From Desulfarculus sp. (GTDB taxonomy: Bacteria; Desulfobacterota; Desulfarculia; Desulfarculales; Desulfarculaceae), in assembly GCA_016208115.1 (NCBI GenBank), contig JACQYR010000081.1, positions 1-34,889 on the forward strand: 34,889 nucleotides of DNA, in the 5' to 3' direction. The notes beneath the pieces were generated by a model. That model was not told the origin of the DNA and did not search any database. It saw only the letters and a list, made by a program, of their open reading frames with translations. Below are positions 14,647 to 22,755 of the stretch, in pieces. The position numbers were made by a program, and so were the translations under genes. Position 1 is the first letter of the stretch. Every line of letters begins with the position of its first letter.

Positions 14647-16919
14647 AAAACCCAGCCATCATCGGGGCCAGCATTCCCCGCCTGGACGCCCGCCAGAAGG
14701 TCACCGGCCAGGCCCTCTACACCGACGACCTGACCCTGCCGGGTATGCTCTTTGGGGCCATCCTGCGCTCGCCGGTGCCCCACGCCCGCATCAAGCGCAT
14801 TGACGTAAGCAAGGCCAAGGCCCTGGCCGGGGTCAAGGACGTCGTCACCGGCGCCGACACCCCTCAGGTCAAGTTCGGCAACTGGCGCCTGGTGCCCGAC
14901 AGCCAGGACGAGCTGCCCTTGGCCGTGGACAAGGTGCGCTTCATCGGCGACGAGGTGGCCGCCGTGGCCGCCCTGGACAAGGAGACCGCCCTGCGGGCCT
15001 GCTCGCTCATCGAGGTGGAATACGAGGAGCTGCCCGGCTACTTCAGCGTGGAGGACTCCACGCAAGAGGGCGCGGCCCTGATCCACGCCGAGAGCGAGGG
15101 CAACGTCAGCCTGGCGCGCAAGATCAAGTACGGCGACCTGGAGGCCGGCTTCGCCCAGGCCGACTACGTGCGCGAGGACACCTTCCGGGTGCACGCGGTC
15201 AGCCACGCCTACCTGGAGCCCTGCTCCAGCCTGGCCGCGCCCGACGAGGGCGGCCGCGTGACCCTGTGGACCAGCACCCAGGTGCCCTACATCGTGCAAT
15301 GCCTCTTGGCCAGCACGCTGGGTCTGCCCGAGAACCACGTGCGGGTCATCAAGCTCAACACCGGCGGCGGCTTCGGCGGCAAGATGGAGCTGCGCAAGTG
15401 GGAGTTCTGCGCCGCCTTCATGGCCGTGCGCACCGGCCGGCCGGTGAAGTTCACCCTCCGCCGGGCGGACGAGCTGGCCTCTGGCCGCCGCCGCCATGGC
15501 ATGCCCATCCGCTCCAAGGTGGGCTTCAGCAAGGACGGCCTCCTCATGGCCAAGGACTTCGACGTGCTCCTGGACGGCGGGGCCTACAACTCCATGGGTC
15601 CCACGGCCACCTTCCTGTGCGGCAATTTCGGGGCCATGCTCTACCGCTACCCCGCCTACCGCTACCTGGGCCGCCACGTCTACACCAACAAGCCCCCGGC
15701 CGGGGCCATGCGCGGCTTCGGCGCGCCCCAGGCCCTGTTCGCCGCCGAGACCCAGATGAACATGGCCGCCCACGACCTGGGCATTGACCCCATTGACCTG
15801 CGCCTGCTGAACGCCATGGAGACCGGCGACGAGATACCCGAGGTGGCCACCATCAGCTCCTGCGGATTCAAGGAGTCGCTGGTCAAGGTGCGCCAGATGA
15901 GCGGCTGGGATGTCAAGCGCCAGGAGAAGAAGCCCGGCCACGGCATCGGCGTGGGCTGCTACAGCTTCATCAGCGGCGGGGTCTTCAACTGGTTCAACAC
16001 CAAGTACAACTTCGCCTCGGCCGAGGTGCGGGTCTTCGAGGACGGCACCGCCCATCTCTTGACCATGGCCACCGACATCGGCCAGGGCTCCGACACCGTG
16101 CTGCGCCAGATACTGGCCGCCGAGCTGGGCATCGGCGTGGATAAGATACGGCTCACCGCCAGCGACACCGCCGTCACCCCCAAGGCCGACCTGGGCACCT
16201 GGGGCAGCCGGGTAACGCTCATGGCCGGCAACGCCGTGGTGCAGGCGGCCAAGAAGATCAAGGAGATGCTCATCCCGGTGGTCTTTGGCCACTTCGATCT
16301 CAACCAGATACACGACATCGCCTTCGAGAATGACCGGGTCTTTTCCAAGGCCCGCCCGGACAAGGGCTTCAGCTTCGGCGAGTGCGTGTACAAGGCCCTC
16401 AAGGGCCGCCGGGGCGAGCCCCTCACCGCCTTCGGGGCCTACACCCCCCGCAACAAGGGCCTGGTCAGCCCGGCCTTCAGCTTTGGCGCCCAGGTGGCCG
16501 AGGTGGAGGTGGATGAGCAAACCGGCCTGATCCAGGTGCACAAGATGTACACGGCCCACGACTGCGGAGTGCCCATCAACAAGATGGCCGTGGAGGGGCA
16601 GTTGGAGGGCTCCATCCACATGGGCCTGGGCTACGCCCTGATGGAAGACTTCGTGATGAAGGACGGCCGCACGCTCAACACCACCTTCCTGGACTACAAG
16701 ATCGCCACCGCCCAGGACATGCCCCCCAGCCAGTCGGTGGAGATTGACACCTACGAGCCCGAGGGACCCTTCGGGGCCAAGGAGGCCGGCGAGGGCCTGG
16801 TCAGCCCCACGGCCCCGGCCATCGCCGAGGGCGTGTTCCACGCCACGGGCTATCGCTGCCTTGACCTGCCCATCACCCCCCCCAAGGTGCTCCAGGGCCT
16901 GGGGCGGCTCAAGGGCTAG
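14643..16919 (+). CDS. Xanthine dehydrogenase/aldehyde oxidoreductase-family molybdopterin large subunit
   Basis: This is a 758-residue catalytic subunit that hydroxylates a carbon of a heterocycle, aldehyde or aromatic CoA ester at a Mo-MCD site. It shows GGGFGGKME (residue about 241), AMRGFGAPQ (about 356), Moco-binding DIGQGSDTVL (about 480) and the catalytic Glu in KEAGEG (Glu717). AMRGFGAPQ, rather than the AYRCSFR loop of CO dehydrogenase form I, places it with xanthine dehydrogenase, aldehyde oxidoreductase and HcrA-like enzymes. The exact substrate is not determinable. The start is GTG 14643, overlapping the previous stop and preceded by AAGGGGG. No Moco-sulfurase or XdhC chaperone gene is adjacent. 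Confidence 0.93.
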   Translation: MKNPAIIGASIPRLDARQKVTGQALYTDDLTLPGMLFGAILRSPVPHARIKRIDVSKAKALAGVKDVVTGADTPQVKFGNWRLVPDSQDELPLAVDKVRFIGDEVAAVAALDKETALRACSLIEVEYEELPGYFSVEDSTQEGAALIHAESEGNVSLARKIKYGDLEAGFAQADYVREDTFRVHAVSHAYLEPCSSLAAPDEGGRVTLWTSTQVPYIVQCLLASTLGLPENHVRVIKLNTGGGFGGKMELRKWEFCAAFMAVRTGRPVKFTLRRADELASGRRRHGMPIRSKVGFSKDGLLMAKDFDVLLDGGAYNSMGPTATFLCGNFGAMLYRYPAYRYLGRHVYTNKPPAGAMRGFGAPQALFAAETQMNMAAHDLGIDPIDLRLLNAMETGDEIPEVATISSCGFKESLVKVRQMSGWDVKRQEKKPGHGIGVGCYSFISGGVFNWFNTKYNFASAEVRVFEDGTAHLLTMATDIGQGSDTVLRQILAAELGIGVDKIRLTASDTAVTPKADLGTWGSRVTLMAGNAVVQAAKKIKEMLIPVVFGHFDLNQIHDIAFENDRVFSKARPDKGFSFGECVYKALKGRRGEPLTAFGAYTPRNKGLVSPAFSFGAQVAEVEVDEQTGLIQVHKMYTAHDCGVPINKMAVEGQLEGSIHMGLGYALMEDFVMKDGRTLNTTFLDYKIATAQDMPPSQSVEIDTYEPEGPFGAKEAGEGLVSPTAPAIAEGVFHATGYRCLDLPITPPKVLQGLGRLKG

Positions 16920-16945
16920 CGCGGCCAATCACCCGCGAATCAAGA

Positions 16946-16971
16946 CCGGGGCGCCCACGGCGGCGCCCCGG
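16946..16971 (+). terminator. Hairpin after the molybdenum hydroxylase operon
   Basis: A perfect 10-bp stem CCGGGGCGCC (16946-16955)/GGCGCCCCGG (16962-16971) with a CACGGC loop lies 27 bp after the large-subunit stop. It has no U tract, so it may terminate poorly or mainly protect the 3' end. Confidence 0.5.
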
Positions 16972-17083
16972 CCTATTGGTTCACCCCGCCACTTGTGGGA
17001 TGCGGCCTTTTTCTTGCGCGCGCCGCCTCGATATAAATGATAACCTAGGCATAATCGGCAAACTTGGGAGCAAGGGCGTGCCC

Positions 17084-18139
17084 ATGCCTTCCCCGGGGCT
17101 AAAGCTGGCCATAAAAGTGGCCCTGGTGGCCGCGCTCATTGCCGGCATCAGCATTCCCATCCACCGCCAGCCCCAGGACCAGATCCTGGAGCACGTGATC
17201 TTTCGCGAGCTGTACTTTCTGCCCATCATCCTGGCCGCCTTCTGGTTCGGCCTCAGGGGCGGCCTGGGGGCCTCGCTGGCCATCTCTCTGATCTTTCTGC
17301 CCATAGTAATGCGAGGCCACCCCGAGATACCCGCCCGCCAGGCCGCCGACCTGATGGAGATGGGCCTGTTCAACGTCATCGCCCTGGTGCTGGGCCTGAT
17401 GCGCGACCGCCAGCGGCGCCAGCAGGAGGACATACGCAAGGCCGAGGCCCTGGCCGCCGTGGGCCAGGCCGTGGCCACCGTGGCCCACGACATGAAGACC
17501 CCGCTCATGGCCATCGGCGGCTTCACCACCCAGGTGCGCCGTCTTATGGATGAAAACCACCCCGCCGCCCACAAGCTGGACACGGTCATCAGCCAGACCG
17601 CCCGCCTGGAATCCATGGTGCGCGGCATGCTGGACTTCGCCCGGCCCCTGGAACTGCACCCCACCCCCGTGGACCTGGCCGGCCTGGTGAACGAGTGCCT
17701 GGAGGTAGCCGGCCCCCTGGCCGCCCAGCGCGAGGTGGAACTGGAGCGCGACCTGCGCCCCCTGCCCGGCCAACCCCGCCTGGACCCCTACCGGGTGCAG
17801 CAGGCCCTGCTGAACCTGGTGACCAACGCCTTGCAGGCCTCCCCCCCGGGCAGCCTGGTGCGGGTCAACCTGCGCAAGCACGGCCGGGATATCTGGCTGG
17901 AGGTGCTGGACCAGGGCGACGGCGCTGCCGGCCGGCGGCCAGGCGTCCCCCAAGGACTGACGCCCTGGCCGAGGCTGTGCCCAACCCCCAGCGGCACGCC
18001 CATTTCATTCACAGCGGCCACCTTCCACCATTTAGGGCGGTACCCTTTATTTCGCCATTGGAAATCCGGACCGCCCTGGCTTATCATTCACATTGAAACT
18101 AAAGCAAGGAGCACGGGTGACCGGGCAAGCGGGCATTAA
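17084..18139 (+). CDS. Membrane sensor histidine kinase lacking its G2 box (probable pseudogene)
   Basis: The first 110 residues carry about four hydrophobic segments (LAIKVALVAALIAGISIPI, FLPIILAAFWFGLRGGLGA, SLIFLPIVM, FNVIALVLGLM), resembling the 4-TM DUF4118-type sensor. A HisKA domain with AHDMKTPLMAIGG (phospho-His near residue 140) and an N box LLNLVTNALQAS follow. The G1 region ends at VLDQGDG; after that the family's G2 (GTGLGLA) is absent in all frames and the tail to the stop at 18139 is unrelated sequence. ATP binding should fail. The frame overlaps the start of the next gene by 23 bp, consistent with a deletion that removed the end of this gene. GTG 17078 is an alternative start with better ribosome-binding-site spacing. 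Confidence 0.7.
   Translation: MPSPGLKLAIKVALVAALIAGISIPIHRQPQDQILEHVIFRELYFLPIILAAFWFGLRGGLGASLAISLIFLPIVMRGHPEIPARQAADLMEMGLFNVIALVLGLMRDRQRRQQEDIRKAEALAAVGQAVATVAHDMKTPLMAIGGFTTQVRRLMDENHPAAHKLDTVISQTARLESMVRGMLDFARPLELHPTPVDLAGLVNECLEVAGPLAAQREVELERDLRPLPGQPRLDPYRVQQALLNLVTNALQASPPGSLVRVNLRKHGRDIWLEVLDQGDGAAGRRPGVPQGLTPWPRLCPTPSGTPISFTAATFHHLGRYPLFRHWKSGPPWLIIHIETKARSTGDRASGH
18058..18087 (+). promoter_or_regulatory. Candidate promoter of the receiver-TPR gene at 18117
   Basis: TTGGAA (18058-18063), 18 bp, then TATCAT (18082-18087), would give a start near 18094, a short leader and the AAGGAG site at 18106-18111. It lies inside the nonsense tail of the preceding kinase. Confidence 0.35.
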
Positions 18140-18973
18140 GGTCTTGGTGGCCGTCAACGAGAATAACCTGCGCAACACCTTGGCACGCATGCTTAAGGCA
18201 ATCGGCGGGTTTGCAATCACAGTAGCCGCCCATGGCAGCGAGGCCTGGGACAAGGCCCGCCAGCAGCCCTATGATTTCGTGGTGGCTAACTGGCACATGC
18301 CCGAGATGAGCGGCCCGGCCCTGCTCAAGGTGTTGCGCGCCGACTCCAAGCTGGCCGACCTGCCGGTGATCCTGGTGGCCAGCGAGCTCACCAAGGGCCA
18401 GGTCATCGAGGCCGGCGAGGCCGGGGTCAACGACATCATCCTGCTCCCCTTAAGCCTGGCGGTGCTCAAGCGCAAGATAGACGGCCTCCGGCAGGCCGAG
18501 TCGGACCCCCAGGCCCTGGAGGCCGAGCGCCATGACCAACTGGGTCTGCAACTGATGGAAAAGGAGGCCTGGGAGGACGCGCCGAAAAAAGCTTCCAGCG
18601 CGCCGCCGACATCTACATGGAAAAGCACATGGACGACAACGCCGAGCTGGTGATCAGGGAGGTGCTCAAGCTAAACCCCAACACCATAAACGTCTTCAAC
18701 TCCCTGGGCATCATCTACCGCCGCCAGAGCAAGTACGCCGAGGCCCTGGAGCAGTACAAGAAGGCTTTACGCGTCAGCCCCCACGACGAGAACATTCTCT
18801 ACAACATCGGCCGCATCTACTTTGATCTGGGCGAGTTCGGCAAGGCCCGGGACATCCTGCAAAAGGCCGTGGAACTCAACCCCGGCTTCAGCGAGGCCGT
18901 GGAGATGCTGCGCATCATCTCCATGCGCCCCCCCGACAACGGGCCGGGGCCGGGTGCCCCCGGCGGGGCCTAG
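18117..18973 (+). pseudogene. Degenerate receiver-TPR regulator with a -1 frameshift
   Basis: GTG 18117 follows AAGGAG by 5 nt. The receiver fold is recognisable but its active site is lost: the acidic pair is NE (VLVAVNENN), the phosphoacceptor Asp is Asn (FVVANWHMP) and the conserved Lys is Leu (ILLPLSL). After MEKEAWEDAP the frame breaks at a run of six A (about 18581-18586). The -1 frame then gives SFQRAADIYMEKHMDDNAEL, followed by clear TPRs (NVFNSLGIIYRRQSKYAEAL, ILYNIGRIYFDLGEFGKA), to the stop at 18973. One extra A would restore a single 286-residue protein. It is related to the intact regulator at 8906-10066. It may be a pseudogene, a pseudo-receiver scaffold or a sequencing error. 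Confidence 0.75.
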
Positions 18974-18977
18974 ACGG

Positions 18978-19233
18978 GCCGGGCCGCGAGCCGCGGCGGG
19001 CGATAACGGGTCGGCCCGGTGCCCGGGCGGGCATGGACGGGTCGGGTGGCGCCATCCCCTGACCTGTCTTGCCGGCTCCCGCTGAAGGCTCGCCGCTGAA
19101 AGACGCGGGCGGCGATAGCCCCCGCCCCTTGTATGTTCAACAAGGTCTGTACGGGAGCCGACGGGTTTGGCCAGGGGAGAGCGCCCCTCGACCCGCATTG
19201 GGAGTCGAGGCACTCGACCCTCGCCCGCTCTTG
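18978..19233. repeat. Composite intergenic repeat, copy B (right palindrome arm reduced)
   Basis: It matches copy A in order: diverged 33-bp units (ACGGGTCGG motifs near 19008 and 19037), the arm GCCGGCTCCCGCTG (19071-19084) with the following CGCGGGCGGCGATAGCCCC core, the inverse arm CGGGAGCCGAC (19152-19162), then the terminator-like block with outer stem GAGAGCG (19177-19183)/CGCTCTT (19226-19232) and inner GTCGAG-GCA-CTCGAC. Most of the right inner palindrome arm of copy A is missing. It starts just after the stop at 18973 and lies between convergent genes. From 19234 to 19655 I see no gene, only a CCGGGCGC-TTAC-GCGCCCGG hairpin at 19550-19569. Confidence 0.7.
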
Positions 19234-19549
19234 TCTTTGATGCTAACTTAACGACATCCATATAGTGTTGGGTGTTCAGTATTTTTCTGGTAATATCCTG
19301 CGGCCCGCAACGCCCGCCTTCCTCCTCACCCAACCCCCGTGTCCCGCTCTTAGCCCGGCCATTCCTGGGGCACCGGCAGGGGGCTCCTGGGAACCAACCC
19401 GGCCAAGTTTACGGGGCACTGCGGCCCATGCTTCGCGCCCGGGCCAGCAGGCCACCCCGCGCCGGCACCCGCACCGGCAAAGCCAGTATGGCCGGGCGGC
19501 TGAGCGGGACACAAAAAGAACCGCTTCGGCTTTCGTGCGCAGCCTAATA

Positions 19550-19569
19550 CCGGGCGCTTACGCGCCCGG
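19550..19569. other. Perfect 8-bp hairpin in a gene-free stretch
   Basis: CCGGGCGC-TTAC-GCGCCCGG has no T tract on either side, so it is not a standard terminator. It sits about 90 bp beyond the stop of the leftward gene at 19656. Its role is unknown. Confidence 0.4.
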
Positions 19570-19655
19570 CGGTGCTGCCCATGACCAGGAAAAACCGGCC
19601 GGCTAAACTATACGTCTGTCCCGAAACAGATATGAGAACGCCTCGGCCCGCGGCC

Positions 19656-20066
19656 CTACAACTCCTTGAAGACCTTGGCCAACGACGGCCCGGCCACGTG
19701 CATCTTCCACTCGTTGAGGTAGCCGAAGGGCGTGACGGTGACCGCGTAGCCGGACTGCTCCAGGCGCTCCCTGGCCTCCTCGGCCAGGCTCTGGGCCAGC
19801 TCCGGCGGGGCCTTGCTGACCGACAGGTGGTTGAAGGAGTGCAGCACCACGGCCTTGCTGTTGAACTTGCCGGCCTGCCACTTTATGTTTTTAAGTAGCT
19901 TGCTTAAGACCTTGGCCTCGCGGCCCTGGTCCTCCTCCTCGGCCTGGTAAAAGGCCACCACCGCCTCCTTGACCTCCTCGTCGCGCTCCTGGTCCGGGGC
20001 CTGGCACAGGGCCTTCTCAAAGGTCTTGAACCAGAAGCTGGGGGCGTAGAACAGCAAGAGCTTCAT
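19656..20066 (-). CDS. Stand-alone archaeal-type threonyl-tRNA synthetase editing domain protein
   Basis: This is a 136-residue protein matching the N-terminal editing domain of archaeal ThrRS (DTD-like fold), not the bacterial ThrRS editing domain. Family signatures seen are the opening MKLLLFYAPSFWFKTFEKAL, the beta-strand/turn VVLHSFNHLSVSKAPP (archaeal form ...PFAHLSS...KP) and TPFGYLNEWKMHVAGPSLA (archaeal ...APFGYYKAFK...GHPLAE). The archaeal domain hydrolyses Ser-tRNA(Thr). As a free protein it may edit in trans or act on another mischarged tRNA; this is inference. It lies 18 bp after the thioesterase stop in the same direction, so they are probably co-transcribed. Confidence 0.8.
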   Translation of the reverse strand: MKLLLFYAPSFWFKTFEKALCQAPDQERDEEVKEAVVAFYQAEEEDQGREAKVLSKLLKNIKWQAGKFNSKAVVLHSFNHLSVSKAPPELAQSLAEEARERLEQSGYAVTVTPFGYLNEWKMHVAGPSLAKVFKEL

Positions 20067-20084
20067 GCCGGGCTCCCTGGGCGC

Positions 20085-20576
20085 CTAGTCGTGGGAGCCT
20101 GTCTTGTGCTCGCGGGCCTTCTCGGCCAGGCGCATCTGGCGGCGGTCCAGGGCCTCCTGGTGGCGGCGGTGGTCCTCGCCGGTCTCCAGGATCAGGGGCG
20201 GCACCGGGGTGGGACGGCCGTCCTCGCCCAGGGCCACGAAGGTCAGGTAGGCGCTGGCCGTGTGGCGCACCTGACCGGTGCGCAGGTCCTCGGCCTCCAC
20301 GCGCACGCCCAGCTCCATGGAGGTGCGCCCCACCATGTTCACGCTGGCCCGCAGGATCAGGAGGTTGCCCACGAAGACCGGGTTGTGGAAATCCAGGCGG
20401 TCCAGGGAGGCGGTCACCGCCGGACGGCGGGCGTGGCGGGTGGCGGTCACCCCGCCGGCCTCGTCAATGTGACGCATGATGACGCCACCGTGCACATTGC
20501 CCATGGGGTTGGCGTCCTGGGGCAGCATCTGGATGGCCATGTGCAGGGCCGTCTGGCTGGGGGTCTTGCCTTGCAT
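20085..20576 (-). CDS. Acyl-CoA thioesterase, hotdog fold
   Basis: This is a 163-residue protein of the YciA/BACH-type acyl-CoA hydrolase family. It shows ANPMGNVHGGVIMRHIDEAGG, the hotdog helix motif with the conserved Asn-x-x-Gly-x-x-His-Gly-Gly, then FHNPVFVGNLLILRASVNMVGRTSMELGV and AYLTFVAL. These enzymes cleave fatty acyl-CoA to free acid and CoA in the cytoplasm. ATG 20576 has GGAGGTG upstream. It is the first gene of a leftward pair with the ThrRS editing-domain gene, and divergent from the GNAT gene. Confidence 0.9.
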   Translation of the reverse strand: MQGKTPSQTALHMAIQMLPQDANPMGNVHGGVIMRHIDEAGGVTATRHARRPAVTASLDRLDFHNPVFVGNLLILRASVNMVGRTSMELGVRVEAEDLRTGQVRHTASAYLTFVALGEDGRPTPVPPLILETGEDHRRHQEALDRRQMRLAEKAREHKTGSHD

Positions 20577-20629
20577 GTCTCACACCTCCCGCGGGGTGGG
20601 GTTGGGGCGCAGTTGTCGGGCATATGATT

Positions 20630-20660
20630 TATAATACCTGCCAGGGCGGGCCTTGGCAGG
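20630..20660. promoter_or_regulatory. TATAAT box with adjacent dyad between divergent thioesterase and GNAT genes
   Basis: A perfect TATAAT (20630-20635, + strand) is followed directly by an inverted repeat CCTGCCA (20637-20643)/TGGCAGG (20654-20660). No good -35 is visible at 16-18 bp. The dyad would overlap the transcription start of the GNAT gene, a typical repressor position. Confidence 0.35.
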
Positions 20661-20704
20661 CAATAAGCACCCGCCCGGGCGGACCAACAACCGGCGGGCG
20701 CACC

Positions 20705-21220
20705 ATGACCAGCGAGCAAGCGACCTACGACGGCTACCGGCCCGGCGATTTGGGCCGGGTCATCTGGCTGCACGGCGACTACTACCACCGCCACTGGGGC
20801 TTTGACCTGAGCTTCGAGGCCCAGGAGGCCCGGGAGCTGGCCGAGTTCCTCTGCCGGCTAGACCCGGCCCGCGACCTCTTTTTGGCCGCCCGCCTGGACG
20901 GCCAGTTGGTGGGGGCCATCGCCCTGGACGGCGCGGCCCCGGAAGGCGCCCGGTTGCGCTGGTTCATCGTGGACCCGCGCGCCCAGGGGCGCGGCCTGGG
21001 CCGGGAACTTATCCGCCGCGCCCTGGAGTTCTGCCGGCGGGCCGGCCATTGGCGGGTCTTCCTGTGGACCTTCGAGGGCCTGACCATGGCCCGGCGGCTC
21101 TACGAGGCCGCCGGCTTCACCCTGTCCGAGGAGCGCCTGGTCCCCCAGTGGGGCGGCATGGTCAAGGAGCAGCGCTTTGACCTGCCGCTGGAGGCGCCCG
21201 GCGCCGATCCGCCACGATAA
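20705..21220 (+). CDS. GNAT-family N-acetyltransferase
   Basis: This is a 171-residue protein with the GNAT acetyl-CoA-binding core: FLAARLDGQLVGAIALDG, then RWFIVDPRAQGRGLGREL (motif A, Q-G-R-G-L-G) and LYEAAGFTLSEE (motif B). The substrate is not evident; the opening GYRPGDLGRVIWLHGDYYHRHWGFD resembles small-molecule or MarR-associated acetyltransferases. ATG 20705 is taken because the N-terminal strand begins there; its ribosome-binding site is weak. Confidence 0.88.
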   Translation: MTSEQATYDGYRPGDLGRVIWLHGDYYHRHWGFDLSFEAQEARELAEFLCRLDPARDLFLAARLDGQLVGAIALDGAAPEGARLRWFIVDPRAQGRGLGRELIRRALEFCRRAGHWRVFLWTFEGLTMARRLYEAAGFTLSEERLVPQWGGMVKEQRFDLPLEAPGADPPR

Positions 21221-21308
21221 CGCCGCCGAAATGTCGCCAGCGCCGGCGGGACGGGAGGGTATCATAAGAGCAGCCCCGCCACCCCACTCCCAAGTTCGGA
21301 AGGCGCCC

Positions 21309-22730
21309 ATGCCCAATTCATCGCTGCCGCGCAAGACCAAGATCGTCTGCACCATCGGTCCGGCCACCCACACGCCCAGCCAGTTGGCGGGGCTGATCCG
21401 GGCCGGCATGGACGTGGCCCGCCTGAACTTCTCCCATGGCGATCACGACTCCCACCGCCGGGTATTGGCCGACCTGCGCCAAGTGGCCGCCCAGGAAGGC
21501 CGCCAGGTGGGTATCCTGCAAGACCTCTCGGGACCCAAGATTCGCCTGGGCCTGTTGGAGGGCGAGGTGGAGCTGGACACCGGCCAGGAGGTGGTCCTGG
21601 TGGAGGGCGAGACCGCCCCGCCAGGCTGCCTGCCCGTCAATCACGAGTATTTCTTCGAAGACGTCAACCAGGGCGACCGCATACTCCTGGCCGACGGCCT
21701 GGTGGAGATGGTGGTGATCGCCAAGCGCGACCACAGCGTAATCTGCCAGGTGACGGCCGGCGGGGTGCTCAGCTCCCATAAGGGGGTCAACCTGCCCACC
21801 AGCCAACTGCGCACCGCGGCCTTCACCGACAAGGACCGCCGCGACCTGGCCCTGGGCCTGGAGCTGGGCGTGGACTTCGTGGCCATGTCCTTCGTGCGCC
21901 ACGAGGATGACCTGGCCCCCCTGCTGGAGATAATCAACCAGCAGCGGCCACGGCCCATGCTCATCGCCAAGATCGAGAAGCCCGGGGCCATGGATCGCCT
22001 GGCCCAGATTCTGGCCGTGGTGGACGGGGTGATGGTGGCCCGGGGCGATCTGGGGGTGGAGATGCCCCTGGAGGAGGTGCCGCTGATCCAAAAACGCATC
22101 ATCAAGATGGCCCGTCAGGCCGGCAAGCCGGTCATCACCGCCACCCAGATGCTGCGCTCCATGATCGAGTCGCCCCGCCCCACCCGGGCCGAGGTCACCG
22201 ACGTGGCCAACGCCATCCTGGATGGCACCGACGCGGTGATGCTCAGCGACGAAACCGCCGTGGGCGCCCACACCCTGGAGGCCGCCGCGGCCCTGCACAG
22301 CATCGCCCGGGCCACCGAGAAGGCCCTCTTGGGGCAGTCCTACCTCAAGGAGCCTCTCTCCGACCTGCTGCCCTCCACCTCGGCGGCCATCAGCCGCGCC
22401 GCCTGCTGGCTGGCCGCCGACCTCAAGGCCAAGGCCATCGTGGCCTCCACCACCTCGGGCGGCACCGCCCGCCTGGTGGCCCGCTACCGCACCGCCGCGC
22501 CGGTGGTGGGTCTGAGCGCCGACCCGGCCACCTGCCGCCAACTCAATCTTTCCTGGGGGGTGCTACCGGCCCTGGTGGAGGATTACAGCACCAGCGACGA
22601 GATGTTCGAACGCGCCCTCCAGTGGGTGAAGACCACCGGCCTGGCCGGCGCCGGCGACCGCCTGGTCTTCACCGCCGGGGTGCCCCACGGTACCGGCCGC
22701 ACCAACCTGGTCAAGGTGGTGGACCTGTAG
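21309..22730 (+). CDS. pyk: Pyruvate kinase
   Basis: This is a complete 473-residue glycolytic enzyme converting phosphoenolpyruvate and ADP to pyruvate and ATP. It opens with KTKIVCTIGPATHTPSQL and ARLNFSHGDHDSH (K+/ATP site). A B domain follows. The A domain carries LIAKIEKPGAMD (catalytic Lys), VARGDLGVEMP (metal ligands), ITATQML and MLSDETAVGAH. A C-terminal domain with ASTTSGGTARLVARYR and TAGVPHGTGRTNLVKV completes it. ATG 21309 follows GGAAGG. It has no extra C-terminal PEP-utiliser domain. It is convergent with the PAS kinase; a terminator-like hairpin follows. Confidence 0.97.
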   Translation: MPNSSLPRKTKIVCTIGPATHTPSQLAGLIRAGMDVARLNFSHGDHDSHRRVLADLRQVAAQEGRQVGILQDLSGPKIRLGLLEGEVELDTGQEVVLVEGETAPPGCLPVNHEYFFEDVNQGDRILLADGLVEMVVIAKRDHSVICQVTAGGVLSSHKGVNLPTSQLRTAAFTDKDRRDLALGLELGVDFVAMSFVRHEDDLAPLLEIINQQRPRPMLIAKIEKPGAMDRLAQILAVVDGVMVARGDLGVEMPLEEVPLIQKRIIKMARQAGKPVITATQMLRSMIESPRPTRAEVTDVANAILDGTDAVMLSDETAVGAHTLEAAAALHSIARATEKALLGQSYLKEPLSDLLPSTSAAISRAACWLAADLKAKAIVASTTSGGTARLVARYRTAAPVVGLSADPATCRQLNLSWGVLPALVEDYSTSDEMFERALQWVKTTGLAGAGDRLVFTAGVPHGTGRTNLVKVVDL

Positions 22731-22755
22731 CGACCCGGCGTCCTTGCCGCCACTC

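Noticed and set aside
13762-16919. Operon encoding 4-hydroxybenzoyl-CoA reductase
   Set aside because: The FAD subunit lacks the extra [4Fe-4S] Cys insertion typical of that enzyme; kept as family-level only.
14565-16928. A 787-residue open frame antisense to the molybdenum hydroxylase large subunit
   Set aside because: The sense strand carries all catalytic motifs; the antisense product is low-complexity.
19234-19655. Possible small gene or structured RNA in the gene-free stretch (frames of about 80-110 residues exist)
   Set aside because: Products are Pro/Arg/Ala-rich without motifs or ribosome-binding sites; only one strong hairpin is seen, with no recognised RNA family.
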